Position numbers and translations under genes: made by a program. From Cucumis sativus (lineage: Eukaryota > Streptophyta > Magnoliopsida > Cucurbitales > Cucurbitaceae), in the NCBI RefSeq assembly GCF_000004075.3, contig NC_026657.2, positions 32,474,732 through 32,538,731 of the forward strand: a stretch of 64,000 nt of DNA, written 5' to 3'. Below are positions 23,273 through 34,646 of the stretch, piece by piece (within the stretch, counting starts at the first letter, position 1; every line of letters begins with the position of its first letter). Below the pieces are notes generated by a model. That model was not told where the DNA came from. It searched no databases and worked only from the letters and a program-made list of their open reading frames with translations.

Positions 23273-24319
23273 AAAATTAATTCTTTCTAAACAAGTTTGT
23301 GGATATAAGTGAAGAACAAAGCTAATACCATTGTTGATTCGCTTATAGAATTAATAGAAAACTCAAGTGTTAGGTAATTGTATATTCTTTGCTTTGATAG
23401 TGGAGTCGAGAACATTTTTAATATTCTTAAAGGTAACAATCCTTCCTTTTACAAATTCCAAGTTCTTGTAACTTGTTATCTCCAAGGAACAAAAACTATA
23501 TTCTTCCTCTGCTCTAAATCATTATGAGATACTTTTTTTTGTTGTTACTTTAAATGTAATTCATTTGTTAGTTGAAAAAAATTTAGGACTTACGCTACTA
23601 AGCGGAGAAAATTTGATATTCATACTAACTCTTTAAAGATTAAGAAAGAACTGAACATTCCATTGTTAAGAGAAGAAAACATTCTTTCACTTCTTTTAAA
23701 CGCACCATCATTTCTAGGATAAGATGTTGATGTATCTTCTGGAGAAATAAAGTTTTATACAAGAACTTTTTGGAAAAAGAACACATTTTTTAATCTTGAG
23801 GTTTGACTTGCATTGCATATAAGTTCCAATTTTCAAACTGATGAGGAGCAGGAATTTAAGAAATTTTGTGGTGGGTAATGTAGCATTCATTATAGGACAT
23901 GTTGTCTTTCAAACCTTGGAGCCCATTCCTCTCTTTCTTCATTCTTAAATTTATCTCCCATCTCAAGAAGCTTTGTTCCATTGTTCATTTTCATATTTCC
24001 CTTTGAGTTTCGATTTCAAATACCTTAATCTATAGACGTGATTTCACATGGATGGAATCCCCTTTTTGTAAAGGGGGACGGCAGGTGTGTTCTTTCATTT
24101 TTTTTTCCAATGAAAGCTCTTATTTTCATTAAAAAAGAACAACAAAAATTGTCTCCCATCCTGATCAACTTCTAAGTTGGAATTGACTGTTGTCCAAGAA
24201 ATACTTTCACAAACATTGTTGTATCCAAAGGATGCTTGGAATATGTCTCTCCTCTTAAGTTGGTACGTTCTCTGTAAAGGAAGTGAGTAAATTTGATGCA
24301 TTTATTCTTTCTTTTGTCC

Positions 24320-24670
24320 TTTTTATATGGCTGCCTTTAGAAAGTCCTACTATAAGTTTCCAACTTTGATTTGTGTTGGTCTAGCAAAGCTGTTTGGTCT
24401 AAATTTTAATGAGGTTTTTGCCCTCCTTTCGGGCAGCTATGGTGCGAAAGAAACTTGTCACTCCTTTTGAACACCAAACTAAGGGAGGTGTTTTGAGATC
24501 TTGTCACTCTTTGTCCATTCCTTGTTAATTATTTTGTAATTTTAGCTTATCTCAGATTGTCTCTAGTTTGGCATCTTGTTTGTAACCCTTTTGGTGTGAG
24601 GAGATATCTCATCTCCTTCTCTTTTTGTAAATCACCTTTTGATAATGAAAAGTTTGTTTCTTATATATAG
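24320..24670 (+). mobile_element. possible LINE-like 3' tail
   Basis: The stretch ends with GATAATGAAAAGTTTGTTTC followed by a short TA-rich run. This T-rich ending wording is one I associate with 3' ends of plant non-LTR elements. No reverse-transcriptase sequence is visible upstream. Tentative. Confidence 0.25.
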
Positions 24671-27437
24671 ATATATATAAAAGGAACATTTTTTTATGGA
24701 TGAATGGTGTATAACTTCATACTCCATAACAATGCTTGTTTGCAAAGCGCAAGGCGCGCTCTAAGACACAAACTTTTTAATCGCCTCAAGGCGATGGGTG
24801 ACAAAAAGATGTTGCCTGATCGAAGCGAGGTACAACTATTAAAATAATTCATAATAATAATATAAATGAAAAATACATAAGATGAGATAATATAAAGATA
24901 TAAATTGCAAAGAAGAGACAAGACCTAAGGATTCGTGAGAATCCGAACATTCCAACCAAGTTGACACCCTTCTAATTTTGTTATTTTAAATTGATTAACT
25001 TAATTATTTAGAAATGTTTGACTTAAAAATCAAATTCTTTGGATAGGATTTTGATAATGATTAACTAAAAAATAAAATATATAAAAATTTACCTATGTTT
25101 GATTATGTTTAATAATATCATACTTCATTTATCTTGAATATGACTAATTTGTAAGTTAAATATTTTCAATATAGCTCATTTTAAATCAAATATAATTTAA
25201 AATTAATTATTAAAAAAACTATTTCAAATTAAATTTAAATTTAAATTTAAATTTGGACCACAATAAATATAGTTTATTTTATTAATATTAGTTTATTAAG
25301 TTTTAAATTCAAGTTCATCTCATTTTCAATTATTTCTTTTTTTAAAAACTATTTTTTCTTCAATTTTGAAATTGAGATGGGACTAAACTTAAAATTATTA
25401 TAATTATTATTTTGCATATTCTTTCAATTATATGCAAAGATGAAGTAGCCTTGCATGGGTCTACAATTATTTATTTATTATTATTCTCTTCATTTTTCTT
25501 TTTCTTTTTGTTAGAGTAACTTTAAGCTAAGTGTTTTTCCTCGATAATTTAATGTTAATTTTAATAATAGAGAGAAAAGTTCATAGTACAAGAAAATTGT
25601 ATAAGTTAGTGCACCGGACATCTCAACTAGGTTGACATCTTTATAGCATCTTCATCATTTTATTAATATTTTTATTTTCAAAAAAGAAAAAATTAATTAT
25701 ATTTTTATATAGGTGCCTAAGAATTATTGCATAAATGACTTTGTTACTACTAGATTAGTTACAATCACACTCAACTTTTAACTTGACCAGTCACTTTTGT
25801 GGTTTGTCAAGTGTTGTAATCGGGCTTTACACTTGTGACTTGTTAATCGATAAAAAACTTTTCCTCATTCAAAACATGAAGTCTCAAAGAGGGAATGTTG
25901 AAGAAATCTTTTGAATAGCAAATGAGAGTTGGAAAAGTAAAACTCAAAGAGAAAAGAATGGAACATTCATCTTCGAACTACTTTTGAACTTTTGAGTTGT
26001 TCTAACCTTGCAAATTCCGTATTCAAATTCTAATATTCTGTCATGTTCATTGTTTTTTCTTGAGTAATTCACTAATTGTAAAAGCTGTTTTTCTTTAACA
26101 ATTAAATAGACAGCCATTGTCATTGTTGGCAATGAATATTGGTTACTTTTAGTATGAAGGCATTTATGAGTTTCTTATGTGATGGTTGATATTGCTACTA
26201 TGAATGAGTTATGAGTTCCTCATATATTTACTTTAATTCTTTTCTTTTTATACTCTTATATCTTATGTATTTTAGAGATGTGGAGTACCTTTCATCTTGT
26301 GTAGACATTATGTGTGGGTTAATTTACCTTACAATGGTAGTGGTTAAACATCCTATGTTAGGGGCAATTATTCAATTTTTTTTATAATTGGAGTTTCAAT
26401 ATGATGTCTATATCTAAAATCGAGGACATATCGAGGGAGGTATGTGTATTAGAATGGAGAAAGAGTGTTATTTGGCTTCATGGGTGGACTTTGGAAGGGG
26501 TTAAACTTGTGTACACTGATCAAGGATTAACATATATGTCGACATGTGTATATCTATAAAAATAAATTTTATAAGTTGCATGACATAAATATCCATCAAT
26601 ATTGATATTTTATCGATACATCTGTGATATATTTGTTAAGGTTGAAATCTCAATATCGATGTTTTAATCCTTGATACTAATGAAAACGAAGTTGAGTCTT
26701 CTAAACTTGTGAAGCTTTTTTCTCTCTCTTGGGAACCTCTAAACATGTGAAATTAATTAATATTGAGCACTTGGAAGCCACCTTAAATAAGGTGGAACAT
26801 CACTTTAGATGTTCGAATGCATTAACAATGAAGAGATACATATGGTAAAAGATATAGATGTTGAAGAGAGTGATACTAGTGATAGAAGTGTAGCCTTGAA
26901 GTTCGAAAAATCATAGATAGTGACCATGAAGGCGTAGGACACACTTTCCCATTTTATTATCATTATTTTTTAAAATACATAATTGAAAGTGGAGGGACTT
27001 GAGCTTCTGACATGTTGATCAAGAGTCTTTTGTTTTTCAGCTGAGCATAATCCTTTCAAGTGATTGATGGTACATGAAGAGTAAATAACTAATTTAGGAA
27101 ATGTTTGGAGCAAGAGGTGAAATATTGAACTTCCAGGAGCTGTAAAGTTGTGTACTCTTATGATCCAAGGTATTACAATTTTTTTAGTAGCAGAGCCCAC
27201 GAACTCTTTACGCTAAATAAGAAGTGGGGTTCACGTACTCCCCAACTTCTACTCCCACTACTTGGTCCAAACAATCTCTTTAGGCTTTATGTGTTTGGCT
27301 CAAAGATTTTGCGAGTTCATGTACTAAAAAGATATAATGTATTTTTATATTTTTATTCAAACTCCTTTCATAATGGACCATAGAAGTTCACAATTCTGCT
27401 CTTTCTTCCCAACCGCTCATGCATTTGAATGGATGAA

Positions 27438-29906
27438 TTAATAGAAGTTACCTGTCATCTGTACTTTCTTCGTTACCATTGGACTACGCCGTACCAAATT
27501 CCCAGTGATGTCTACAGCTCCTTGAATTATCTTACTTTCAACTGCTTTGTACATTTTGATTCCCTCTTCCTCCACTTTGATGGGACAATCGATGATTTCC
27601 AGGACTCTTAGGGTTTCTGTCGACCTTTGAAGCCATTCAGGCAATTTATTCACTTCTGGAAGCTCTCTGATTGTGAATCTTTGGAGGCTGAAATCGACTT
27701 TCTCTAAGCCCTTCAGTGTAAGTTGTTTGCAACTCCATATCACCAAATTCTGTAACGATATTAGAGACCCCATCTCGTTTGGCAACAATTGCAAAGAGTT
27801 ACAATCGTAAATCATTAGGGTTTCAAGGCGTACAAGGCATGATGGCCGTTCGAATAGATCTTGAAGTTTGTCACATCCTCCAATTGCGAGGAATCTTAGA
27901 GAAGTCATGGTTCCTACTCCATTTTTGTGCAAACGAAGCTTGTTTGATGTTACCCACAGGTATCTGAGGTTGCTCAACTTGCATATATCTTTTGGCAATT
28001 CTTCAAGTGCAGAACAAGATGCAAGAATCAAGGTCTGCAAATGTTGTAGATTACAGATTGCATTTGGTAACCGCTTGATGTTCTTATTCCCCTGCAAGTC
28101 GAGGTATGTTAGGTGATTCAGTGTTTCTATAGTATTTGGAATTTCCTGTAGATCTGTGTGGCCTAAATACAATAATCTTAAGTGTTGGAACTTTGAGATG
28201 CATTTTTCAGCTAGAAATGAACTAGATGGCACCTCATCTCTTACTGGGAAGGCTATAGATGTGACATTGGTGACTGGTTTAATGCTTATCAAGTCCTTAG
28301 TTCGTTTTTGCACGAGGCGTGCAAGTTCCCGAATGAGAGGGTGCATTTTAAACCAATAGCCAAGACCATATTCCTCAACATCTTGAAGGAAACATCTTGA
28401 GCATAGTTCTTTGAAATAAATCTCACCTATGTCTTCCAAGGATAAGTAATTCTCTTGGCGTGAACGGAGAAGTCCATTTGCCATCCATAACTGAATGACA
28501 TCATTTGAGGACAGTATGCTATCGTTTGGTAATTGAGAACAATAAAGAAAACAACGCTTCAGGTGTGAGGGCATCTCATTGTAGCATAGTTTAAGTATAC
28601 TAAATGTACTAGAAGACTCATTATCTCCCTTTTGTCGCTCATTATCCTCCATCCATTTAGTTGCTGGAGGACCTAGAGATAACATGCTCCCCAGACACTT
28701 TATTGCCAATGGTATTCCATTACATTTCTTCAGAGTTTTCATTATATCTTTTTCATTACCTTCATATGTAGAAGCATAATCTTTGAATAAAGAAAGGGAA
28801 TCTTTTTCTGACAGCCTCTTAACTTTGAATATTGTTTGAGAAGGGATAGATTGATCTATCTTACCCAAAGGGTTAGCTTGAACGAACTGGTCGGCGTTGT
28901 TAACATTTGCAGTCTCTTTAGTAACCGTGTCTAGGGCTGTCTGGCTCCGATTTTGCTCTGATTGTTGCCCAACCTTGTAAATCATTGTTAGTTCTATAGC
29001 ATTTGCAATTTCCTCATTCTGAGTGGTCACTATGATTTTGCTACCAGGCTTTCCCATCATCAATAAACTTGTAAACAGGGAACAATTATCTAGGTTCTTG
29101 ATTGAAAGGTCTTGAAAAACAAGCAGAAAAGTTCTCTCTCTCAGATATTGATCTGTGGGGCACAATTTTGTAGTCAAATTGTCACAAGTTGCTGGAGAAT
29201 ATGAAAAGTTGAGTATCTCTTTCATCAATCTCTGTGTATCAAATTCCTCTTTCACACAAACCCACAATCTTGATGGAAACATTCCTTCTACTTCTGGATC
29301 ATTGTAAATGAATTTGGCAAGTGTGCTCTTACCTATACCTGCTTCTCCAACTATGTGGAAGAACCCTAGAGTAGGGTTTTTGAAATCATTCAGAATCTTA
29401 CGGTACCGCTCATCCTGATAAAACTTCGGAGCATTAGTTAAGGGGTAAAGTACTTTCCAGCTTGGTTTCATGAGTCTTGTTGAAACTTCAGTAGCAGTAA
29501 GGAAAGAGTTTGTTGTCTCCGTTTTTATGGCACCAGTGTGCCTTTCTGTAAGATTAAATTCATACATTTTTGCCGCAACTTCATTCAAATGGTCGAATAG
29601 TTTCTCCATTTTCCAAGTACGTGCTATTTGATTACTGGAGCACGAGAAAGGAGCAAGTACCTGTTTACCAATACCCTCGTAGGCTTCCTCTTTGTGTTCA
29701 TCTATGAAGCCTTCAATTTGGGAAAATACATTTTGAAGCTCCTCTAGCCAATTCTGTAGACCACGACTCTGTTCTTGCTTCTCTTCCGCATCCATAAGAA
29801 TTGATTTAAGACTCAACATGGTATACTCAATTCTTCTTGGGTAGTTTGGGAGGTTTTTCAGTTCACTCAAGATGTTTTCAGCTCGGTAATAGATGCAATA
29901 AGCCAT
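27438..29906 (-). CDS. CC-NBS-LRR (CNL, RGA-type) resistance protein, copy 2
   Basis: Single exon, 822 residues, starting MAYCIYYRAENIL. Coiled-coil N-terminus (1-130). NB-ARC: P-loop GEAGIGKST (187-195), RNBS-A RLWVCVKEEFD (213-223), kinase-2 TFLLVFQD (259-266), RNBS-B GSKIIVTT (288-295), GLPL-type CNGIPLAIKCLG (395-406), CFLYCSQLPND (452-462), and MHP in place of MHD (521-523). LRRs run from about 575 to 785, with phrases such as LRLLYLG, LTYLDLQGN, LQTLILASCS and LRYLWVTSN almost identical to copies 1 and 3. The linker between RNBS-B and the conserved TIFKVKRLSEKDSLSLF segment is about 60 residues, longer than in copy 1 and shorter than in copy 3. Same strand and spacing as its neighbours, so a tandem-duplicate member. 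The same kinase-2 and MHD changes are present. The frame is intact. Confidence 0.9.
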   Translation of the reverse strand: MAYCIYYRAENILSELKNLPNYPRRIEYTMLSLKSILMDAEEKQEQSRGLQNWLEELQNVFSQIEGFIDEHKEEAYEGIGKQVLAPFSCSSNQIARTWKMEKLFDHLNEVAAKMYEFNLTERHTGAIKTETTNSFLTATEVSTRLMKPSWKVLYPLTNAPKFYQDERYRKILNDFKNPTLGFFHIVGEAGIGKSTLAKFIYNDPEVEGMFPSRLWVCVKEEFDTQRLMKEILNFSYSPATCDNLTTKLCPTDQYLRERTFLLVFQDLSIKNLDNCSLFTSLLMMGKPGSKIIVTTQNEEIANAIELTMIYKVGQQSEQNRSQTALDTVTKETANVNNADQFVQANPLGKIDQSIPSQTIFKVKRLSEKDSLSLFKDYASTYEGNEKDIMKTLKKCNGIPLAIKCLGSMLSLGPPATKWMEDNERQKGDNESSSTFSILKLCYNEMPSHLKRCFLYCSQLPNDSILSSNDVIQLWMANGLLRSRQENYLSLEDIGEIYFKELCSRCFLQDVEEYGLGYWFKMHPLIRELARLVQKRTKDLISIKPVTNVTSIAFPVRDEVPSSSFLAEKCISKFQHLRLLYLGHTDLQEIPNTIETLNHLTYLDLQGNKNIKRLPNAICNLQHLQTLILASCSALEELPKDICKLSNLRYLWVTSNKLRLHKNGVGTMTSLRFLAIGGCDKLQDLFERPSCLVRLETLMIYDCNSLQLLPNEMGSLISLQNLVIWSCKQLTLKGLEKVDFSLQRFTIRELPEVNKLPEWLQRSTETLRVLEIIDCPIKVEEEGIKMYKAVESKIIQGAVDITGNLVRRSPMVTKKVQMTGNFY

Positions 29907-30417
29907 ATTCTTTATGGGAAATGCTGTTTCTGTTGAAGTTTAAAATGGCTAACAATGTAGATAGTTATATTGCCCTTTGGATTCGTTGCATTTTCATAAA
30001 GTTGTTCTCTAAGCAACTCAACTACTCAACTACTCAACTTTTAGGGAAATGTGTATTAGACAGGAGCACTCTTAAATGTTCTTTAAGCAACTCAATTTTT
30101 ATTTCTTTTATATCTGTGAATGTTTGAATCAACTTAGGTGCACCTCGACTAATCTTACTATGGATTGAACCTATACCTCTTAGTTAATTATTGAGACTAT
30201 GTAAGCTACCCAATTTTGTTGGAGATGTATATTTAGAATAGCTCTTAAATGTTATCTAAGCAAGCCCCTTTGCAAGTGAGTTCAAAAACTTTTACCCACA
30301 ATTTGGAACAAATAAAATTCAAGATATTTCTTGGAGCTCAAATGAGATTTTTGGTTGGTCGACCTTTTCTAACATAGTTTATAACTTAACTCACGCATTT
30401 TTAAATTTGTTATAATT

Positions 30418-30690
30418 TAGGTCTCTTTTGATAATTTTTTTTTTGGTTTTTGGAAACTGTGTTTGTTTTCTCACTGTTTCTACGCATGATTTTCATATTT
30501 ACTATCATTTGAATTCTTAGTTAATTATAAGTTTTGAGAACTTCTTTCATTAGTTTTAAAATTTGGAAGGTTCGAATTGTAAAATACTTCTAAAATGTAG
30601 ACAACAAAAAATGTAGAAACCAATAAATTTAAGTGGAATTTGTAGACTTAATTTTTTAAAACAAAATTGATAATGAAATAGTTCCCCATA
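30418..30690. repeat. MITE-like dispersed repeat, cucurbit-type wording
   Basis: It begins TTTTGATAATTTTTTTTTTG with GGTTTTTGGAAACTG, carries GAATTCTTAG centrally, and ends AAACAAAATTGATAATGAAA, which is roughly the complement of the start. This matches a repeat I recall as abundant in cucurbit genomes. A related half-copy lies at 46860-47040. Family assignment rests on memory. Confidence 0.4.
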
Positions 30691-30940
30691 AGTCTTCGTT
30701 TTTCAATTTTAGTAAGCAATGGTTTAGTTTAGTTTTTTAAATGTGCAACAATTTATTTTTATTATAAAACATCTCATTAAAATTATCAATTTCTGTTGCA
30801 TAATGATTTAGCCTTAATGGTTTTAAATAAATTTTATCTCTGATTAAGTCATCAATCTTTATGCAGACTGTAAAATAAATGGTGATAGCATAGTAAATTG
30901 TTCATAGTACTATTAAACTTTATTCATTATTCATTTTTTC

Positions 30941-30943
<3 letters not shown>

Positions 30944-30994
<51 letters not shown>

Positions 30995-30998
30995 GTAT
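30944..30998. repeat. (AT)n-(GTAT)4 microsatellite
   Basis: About 39 bases of alternating AT followed by four GTAT units; likely polymorphic. Confidence 0.9.
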
Positions 30999-31489
30999 AT
31001 ATCACTTGTTCCAAAATGTTGGATTACTGCCTCGGCAGAATTAATTCAAAACTGAAATCTTAGGCAATTGCATATTCTTTCCCTTGATGGTGAAAAAAAT
31101 AAAGTTAGCAGCCACTTTTAATATATTTAAAGTTATACCTACCTTTACAAAATTGTATGCTCTTAAAAGTGTAACAAGATTAATGTAGGGGTACAACAGG
31201 AGAAAACATAAACCGGCGAACCAGAGCGAATTGATGCTATCTGTTGGTTTGAGTTTTCCTTTTCCTCTTCAACCTCAAGCCAAAAAAGGTAAATAGACAG
31301 GACTTGGCACAAAAAAAATTCTCATTAATATGCTCCCTTCATGCCTTTCCTTAACAAGTCAAGTCTCCTTACCTCTTCACTCAGCTTATTTAGGAAGGTT
31401 CCTGTTTGTCCACAAAATATCAAAATTTTCCCATAGGAACTATGAACACACAACCATAGATGTGATGCTAAAAAAGCATTCAATTATGA

Positions 31490-31730
31490 ATGTCCAGTGT
31501 CGTGACGTGGAGCGGCCGACCTCCTCGTTTATTTAATTTTAATAAATAAATAGTTTTAAAGTCGTCACCAATCATATTAAGGTGTGATTGGTCACCAAAA
31601 AAAGAAAAAAAATGGTATGCGTAAATTCATGAGATTTAAGTTCGGGAGTCCGTTGTGTGTAGGGAAGGTGTTAACACCCTCCAACACCCTTAAAATGGTT
31701 ATCCAAGCATGAATTGTTAAGTATGAGTGA
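31490..31730. repeat. dispersed-repeat-like segment, possibly LTR-derived
   Basis: It contains CGACCTCCTCG, GTCGTCACCAATCATATT, TTCGGGAGTCCG and GGGAAGGTGTTAACACCCT. The last phrase resembles sequence I have seen near LTR-type elements of several dicots. No paired repeat or coding part is visible, so at most this is an old fragment. Confidence 0.3.
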
Positions 31731-32129
31731 CATAGAAGCCATTAAAAAATGTTTATTTTTGTTTTAAAGATTTTTTTTTATTCACACTAAGAATACTAAA
31801 ATATCAAAACTTGATATTTTAATCTCTATCATAGGTGTTTAATGAGAAATTTCATGTATCTAAGAATTAATAAATTTATAGAAAACATACCCATGTGTTT
31901 ATTTAAAAGCAATCTATTAATTAAATTTCAAACGAAAAAATTTCATGTATTTATGGAATTTAAATTATAAAATCCATAAAAAACAATACTTTTCTCCAAT
32001 TTACTTTTTTATATTTCAATTGAAAAATGAATAATAACAATGACAAAACATTATAAAATTTGAAAAATACTTGAAGAGTAATATTGTGAGATAAAATAAA
32101 TACATAAAACAAATACAAGATAATGTAAG

Positions 32130-33540
32130 CAATATGCAAAATGTACAAGATGATTAATTAACGTATGAGGCAATATAATTAATTAATACAGCACATGTAA
32201 GATAATTAATTAGTACATAAGATAATTAATTAGTACATAATGATGCAAAATAATTAATTAATTTAAAAAGATGCAAAATAAATAATTAATGCAAAAAGAT
32301 GCAAAATAATTAATTAATGCAAAAAGATGCAAAATAATTAATTAATGCAAAAAGATGCAAAATAATTAATTAATGCAGAAACAGAAATAAGCAAAATAAT
32401 TAATTAACAGAAATAGGCAAAATAATTTATTAATTCAGAAATATAAAAAATAATTGATTAATTCATAAATATGTAAAATAATTAATTAATTCAGACTAGA
32501 ATTAATCAACTGTAGAGTGCGAAAGTAGATTTAATGCAAGATGGCAATAAATAAATGGATGTCAAATAATTTTAGCAATATGCATGCTGATTAATTAATT
32601 AATACATAATGCAAATGAGTAATTGACATAAGAGGCCAAATGAGTGTTAAAATAATTAACGATCTGCAAATAATTAGCCTCCAAAAATTAAAACTGTCAA
32701 ATATATGGTGCTAATTAATTAACAATGTATAATTAAGAGTGTATGTCAAATGAATAATTATTTTCAAATGCATAATTAACACATATGTCAAATGGATAAT
32801 TATTAACGCAAGATAACAATTGGATACATACAATTAACACAGAATGTAAAGTTGGTGGCTAGATAATTAAAAAGATAGCAAATAGTTAAATCAGTATGCT
32901 AAATGGATGTCAAATGGGTGCTAAATAATTAACACATCATTTAATTAATTAACCAAATGAAATAATTAACATAGCCTCCAAATGGATGCCAAATAATTAA
33001 TCCATAACACACTGATTAATTAAGGCAATAGCCAAATGGATGTCAACTAATTAAATAGATGCAAAACAATTAATTAATCAGCCCAACAATCAAATAGTCA
33101 AATGGGTGTCAAGGCAGAATTCATCAATCAAAATAGTCAAATGACCAAATGGATGTCAAATAATTAACTCAAGATACCAAAAATTAAAAACGTCAAATAT
33201 GACAGGTGCTAATTAATTAATAGGCCAAATGGAAAATGGGTATTGTTAAATACAATATGCTAATTAGTTAATCATGCATAATTATTAATGCAGAAATAGG
33301 TGTAAGTAATTATTAATGTGTGATGGGTGTCAAATAATTAAAAGAGATCAAATGCATGTCAAATGATGCAAATAATTAAAAGATGTCAAATAGGTGTCAA
33401 ATGATTAACACAACAGCTAATTAACGAGTGATTTAAATGAATAATTAAGACAGCACCCAAATGAGTGTCAAATAATTAAGCTTAAATGAATAATTAAGAC
33501 AACACGCAAATGAACCCAAATGAGTGTCAAATAAAAAGGT
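32130..33540. repeat. 1.4-kb degenerate AT-rich minisatellite
   Basis: The first part (about 32260-32370) repeats a 28-bp unit built of GATGCAAAATAATTAATTAA plus TGCAAAAA, four times almost perfectly. Further on, the unit decays into a looser pattern of TAATTAA blocks alternating with CAAATGGATGTCAAATAATT-type phrases, continuing to about 33540. It is a single mosaic tandem array with no coding content. The density of ATTAATTA and AATTAATT cores is striking. Confidence 0.75.
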
Positions 33541-34646
33541 TTAGAATCTCACTCTCATTTATTCATTTAAGGGTAAATTGCAAAAATCACTTTTATAGTT
33601 AAAAATTGCAAAAATTTGTAATTATGAAAATTGAGTCCTCTAACTTGTATAGTTGTTAAAATCATTATCATAATAGTTTTTTATAACTTAAATTATTATG
33701 ATATTAAATGCAAAAATTTGAGGGTGTGCTAGCTTAAACCCATGAAGCTTTGTAGGTTATTCACTTTACTCGATTGGTCACGATATAGGACCAATTCAAA
33801 ATATTGAGTTGGACACTTACCCCTACTTAAAAATGGTTGGGTTTAGTTTACGACGATTACCTATTTAAGAATTAATTTCTCATGAGATTTCTTATCACAT
33901 AGATATTTTAGAGTCAAGTAGGTTATTTGATGTGTGTAAGTTGATCCAAAATCTCATTAATATCAATAGAGAAGTTTGGGTACTAATTTTAGTTAAATCC
34001 CTCTTGTGTATTCTCTAGTTTGATAGTTGAGACAAGGGTGTGTGGATAGTGGATTTCTTTTCAATGCTAGTGGACTTTCTCCAATTTTGGATTTCTTCGC
34101 CTAAATGAATGTTCCCTTTCTTTCGTTGTTTTTCTTTTATTTCATTATTCTTTTAATCATCCTCCAACAACTAAAAATAGTTTTTTTTTACCATTTTTAA
34201 AAGAAATTTTTTGTTATGTAAATTCAAACTCGCTTGTTAATTTTAATTCAAATATATGAAAATAATGAAACCAATTTTGTAGGTATTAACATTTTACTTC
34301 AAATAAATAAATAAATGATTTAAGTTATCCAAACCAATCCAACTCAATACTTTATGGTTAAATGATTTTGAGTCATACTCATTTTTTAATATCGTGATGG
34401 AAAATTCAATCTCATATAAGTCTATTGACAATAATTGAACGATGACAACTTAATTTTTAGAAAAAAGAAACAATTTGATTTAATGTATGAATTATTTGGA
34501 GGAAAGAAGACGATCCAGAAAAATTACAAATTAGAATAAACATGTTTAGCGGACACACTTACATAGATATTAACATTTTAAATTTGAACCATTATCACAC
34601 TTAGACTACATTAACAAATGTAAGTTCCAAAAATCAATAGCAATGA

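Larger units (their letters stand above)
21961..27437. other. intergenic between NLR copies 1 and 2
   Basis: Holds the 5' flank of NLR copy 1 (to about 22200), a run of 26 C (22886-22911), a MULE-type MITE (23036-23272), a possible LINE-like tail (about 24320-24670) and a GC-richer patch with AAGGCGCGC and CGCCTCAAGGCG (about 24740-24835) that resembles a dispersed plant repeat. The rest is AT-rich spacer. No NLR fragments or other genes are recognisable. Confidence 0.5.
29907..34646. other. intergenic between NLR copies 2 and 3
   Basis: The 5' flank of NLR copy 2 (29907-30250) shares wording with that of copy 1 (GGATTCGTTGCATT, and a GGGAAATGT...ATTAGA segment). Then come a MITE-like repeat (30418-30690), an AT/GTAT microsatellite (30944-30998), a repeat-like segment (31490-31730), a long AT-rich minisatellite (32130-33540) and a MITE terminus near 33575. 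No gene is recognisable. Confidence 0.5.
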
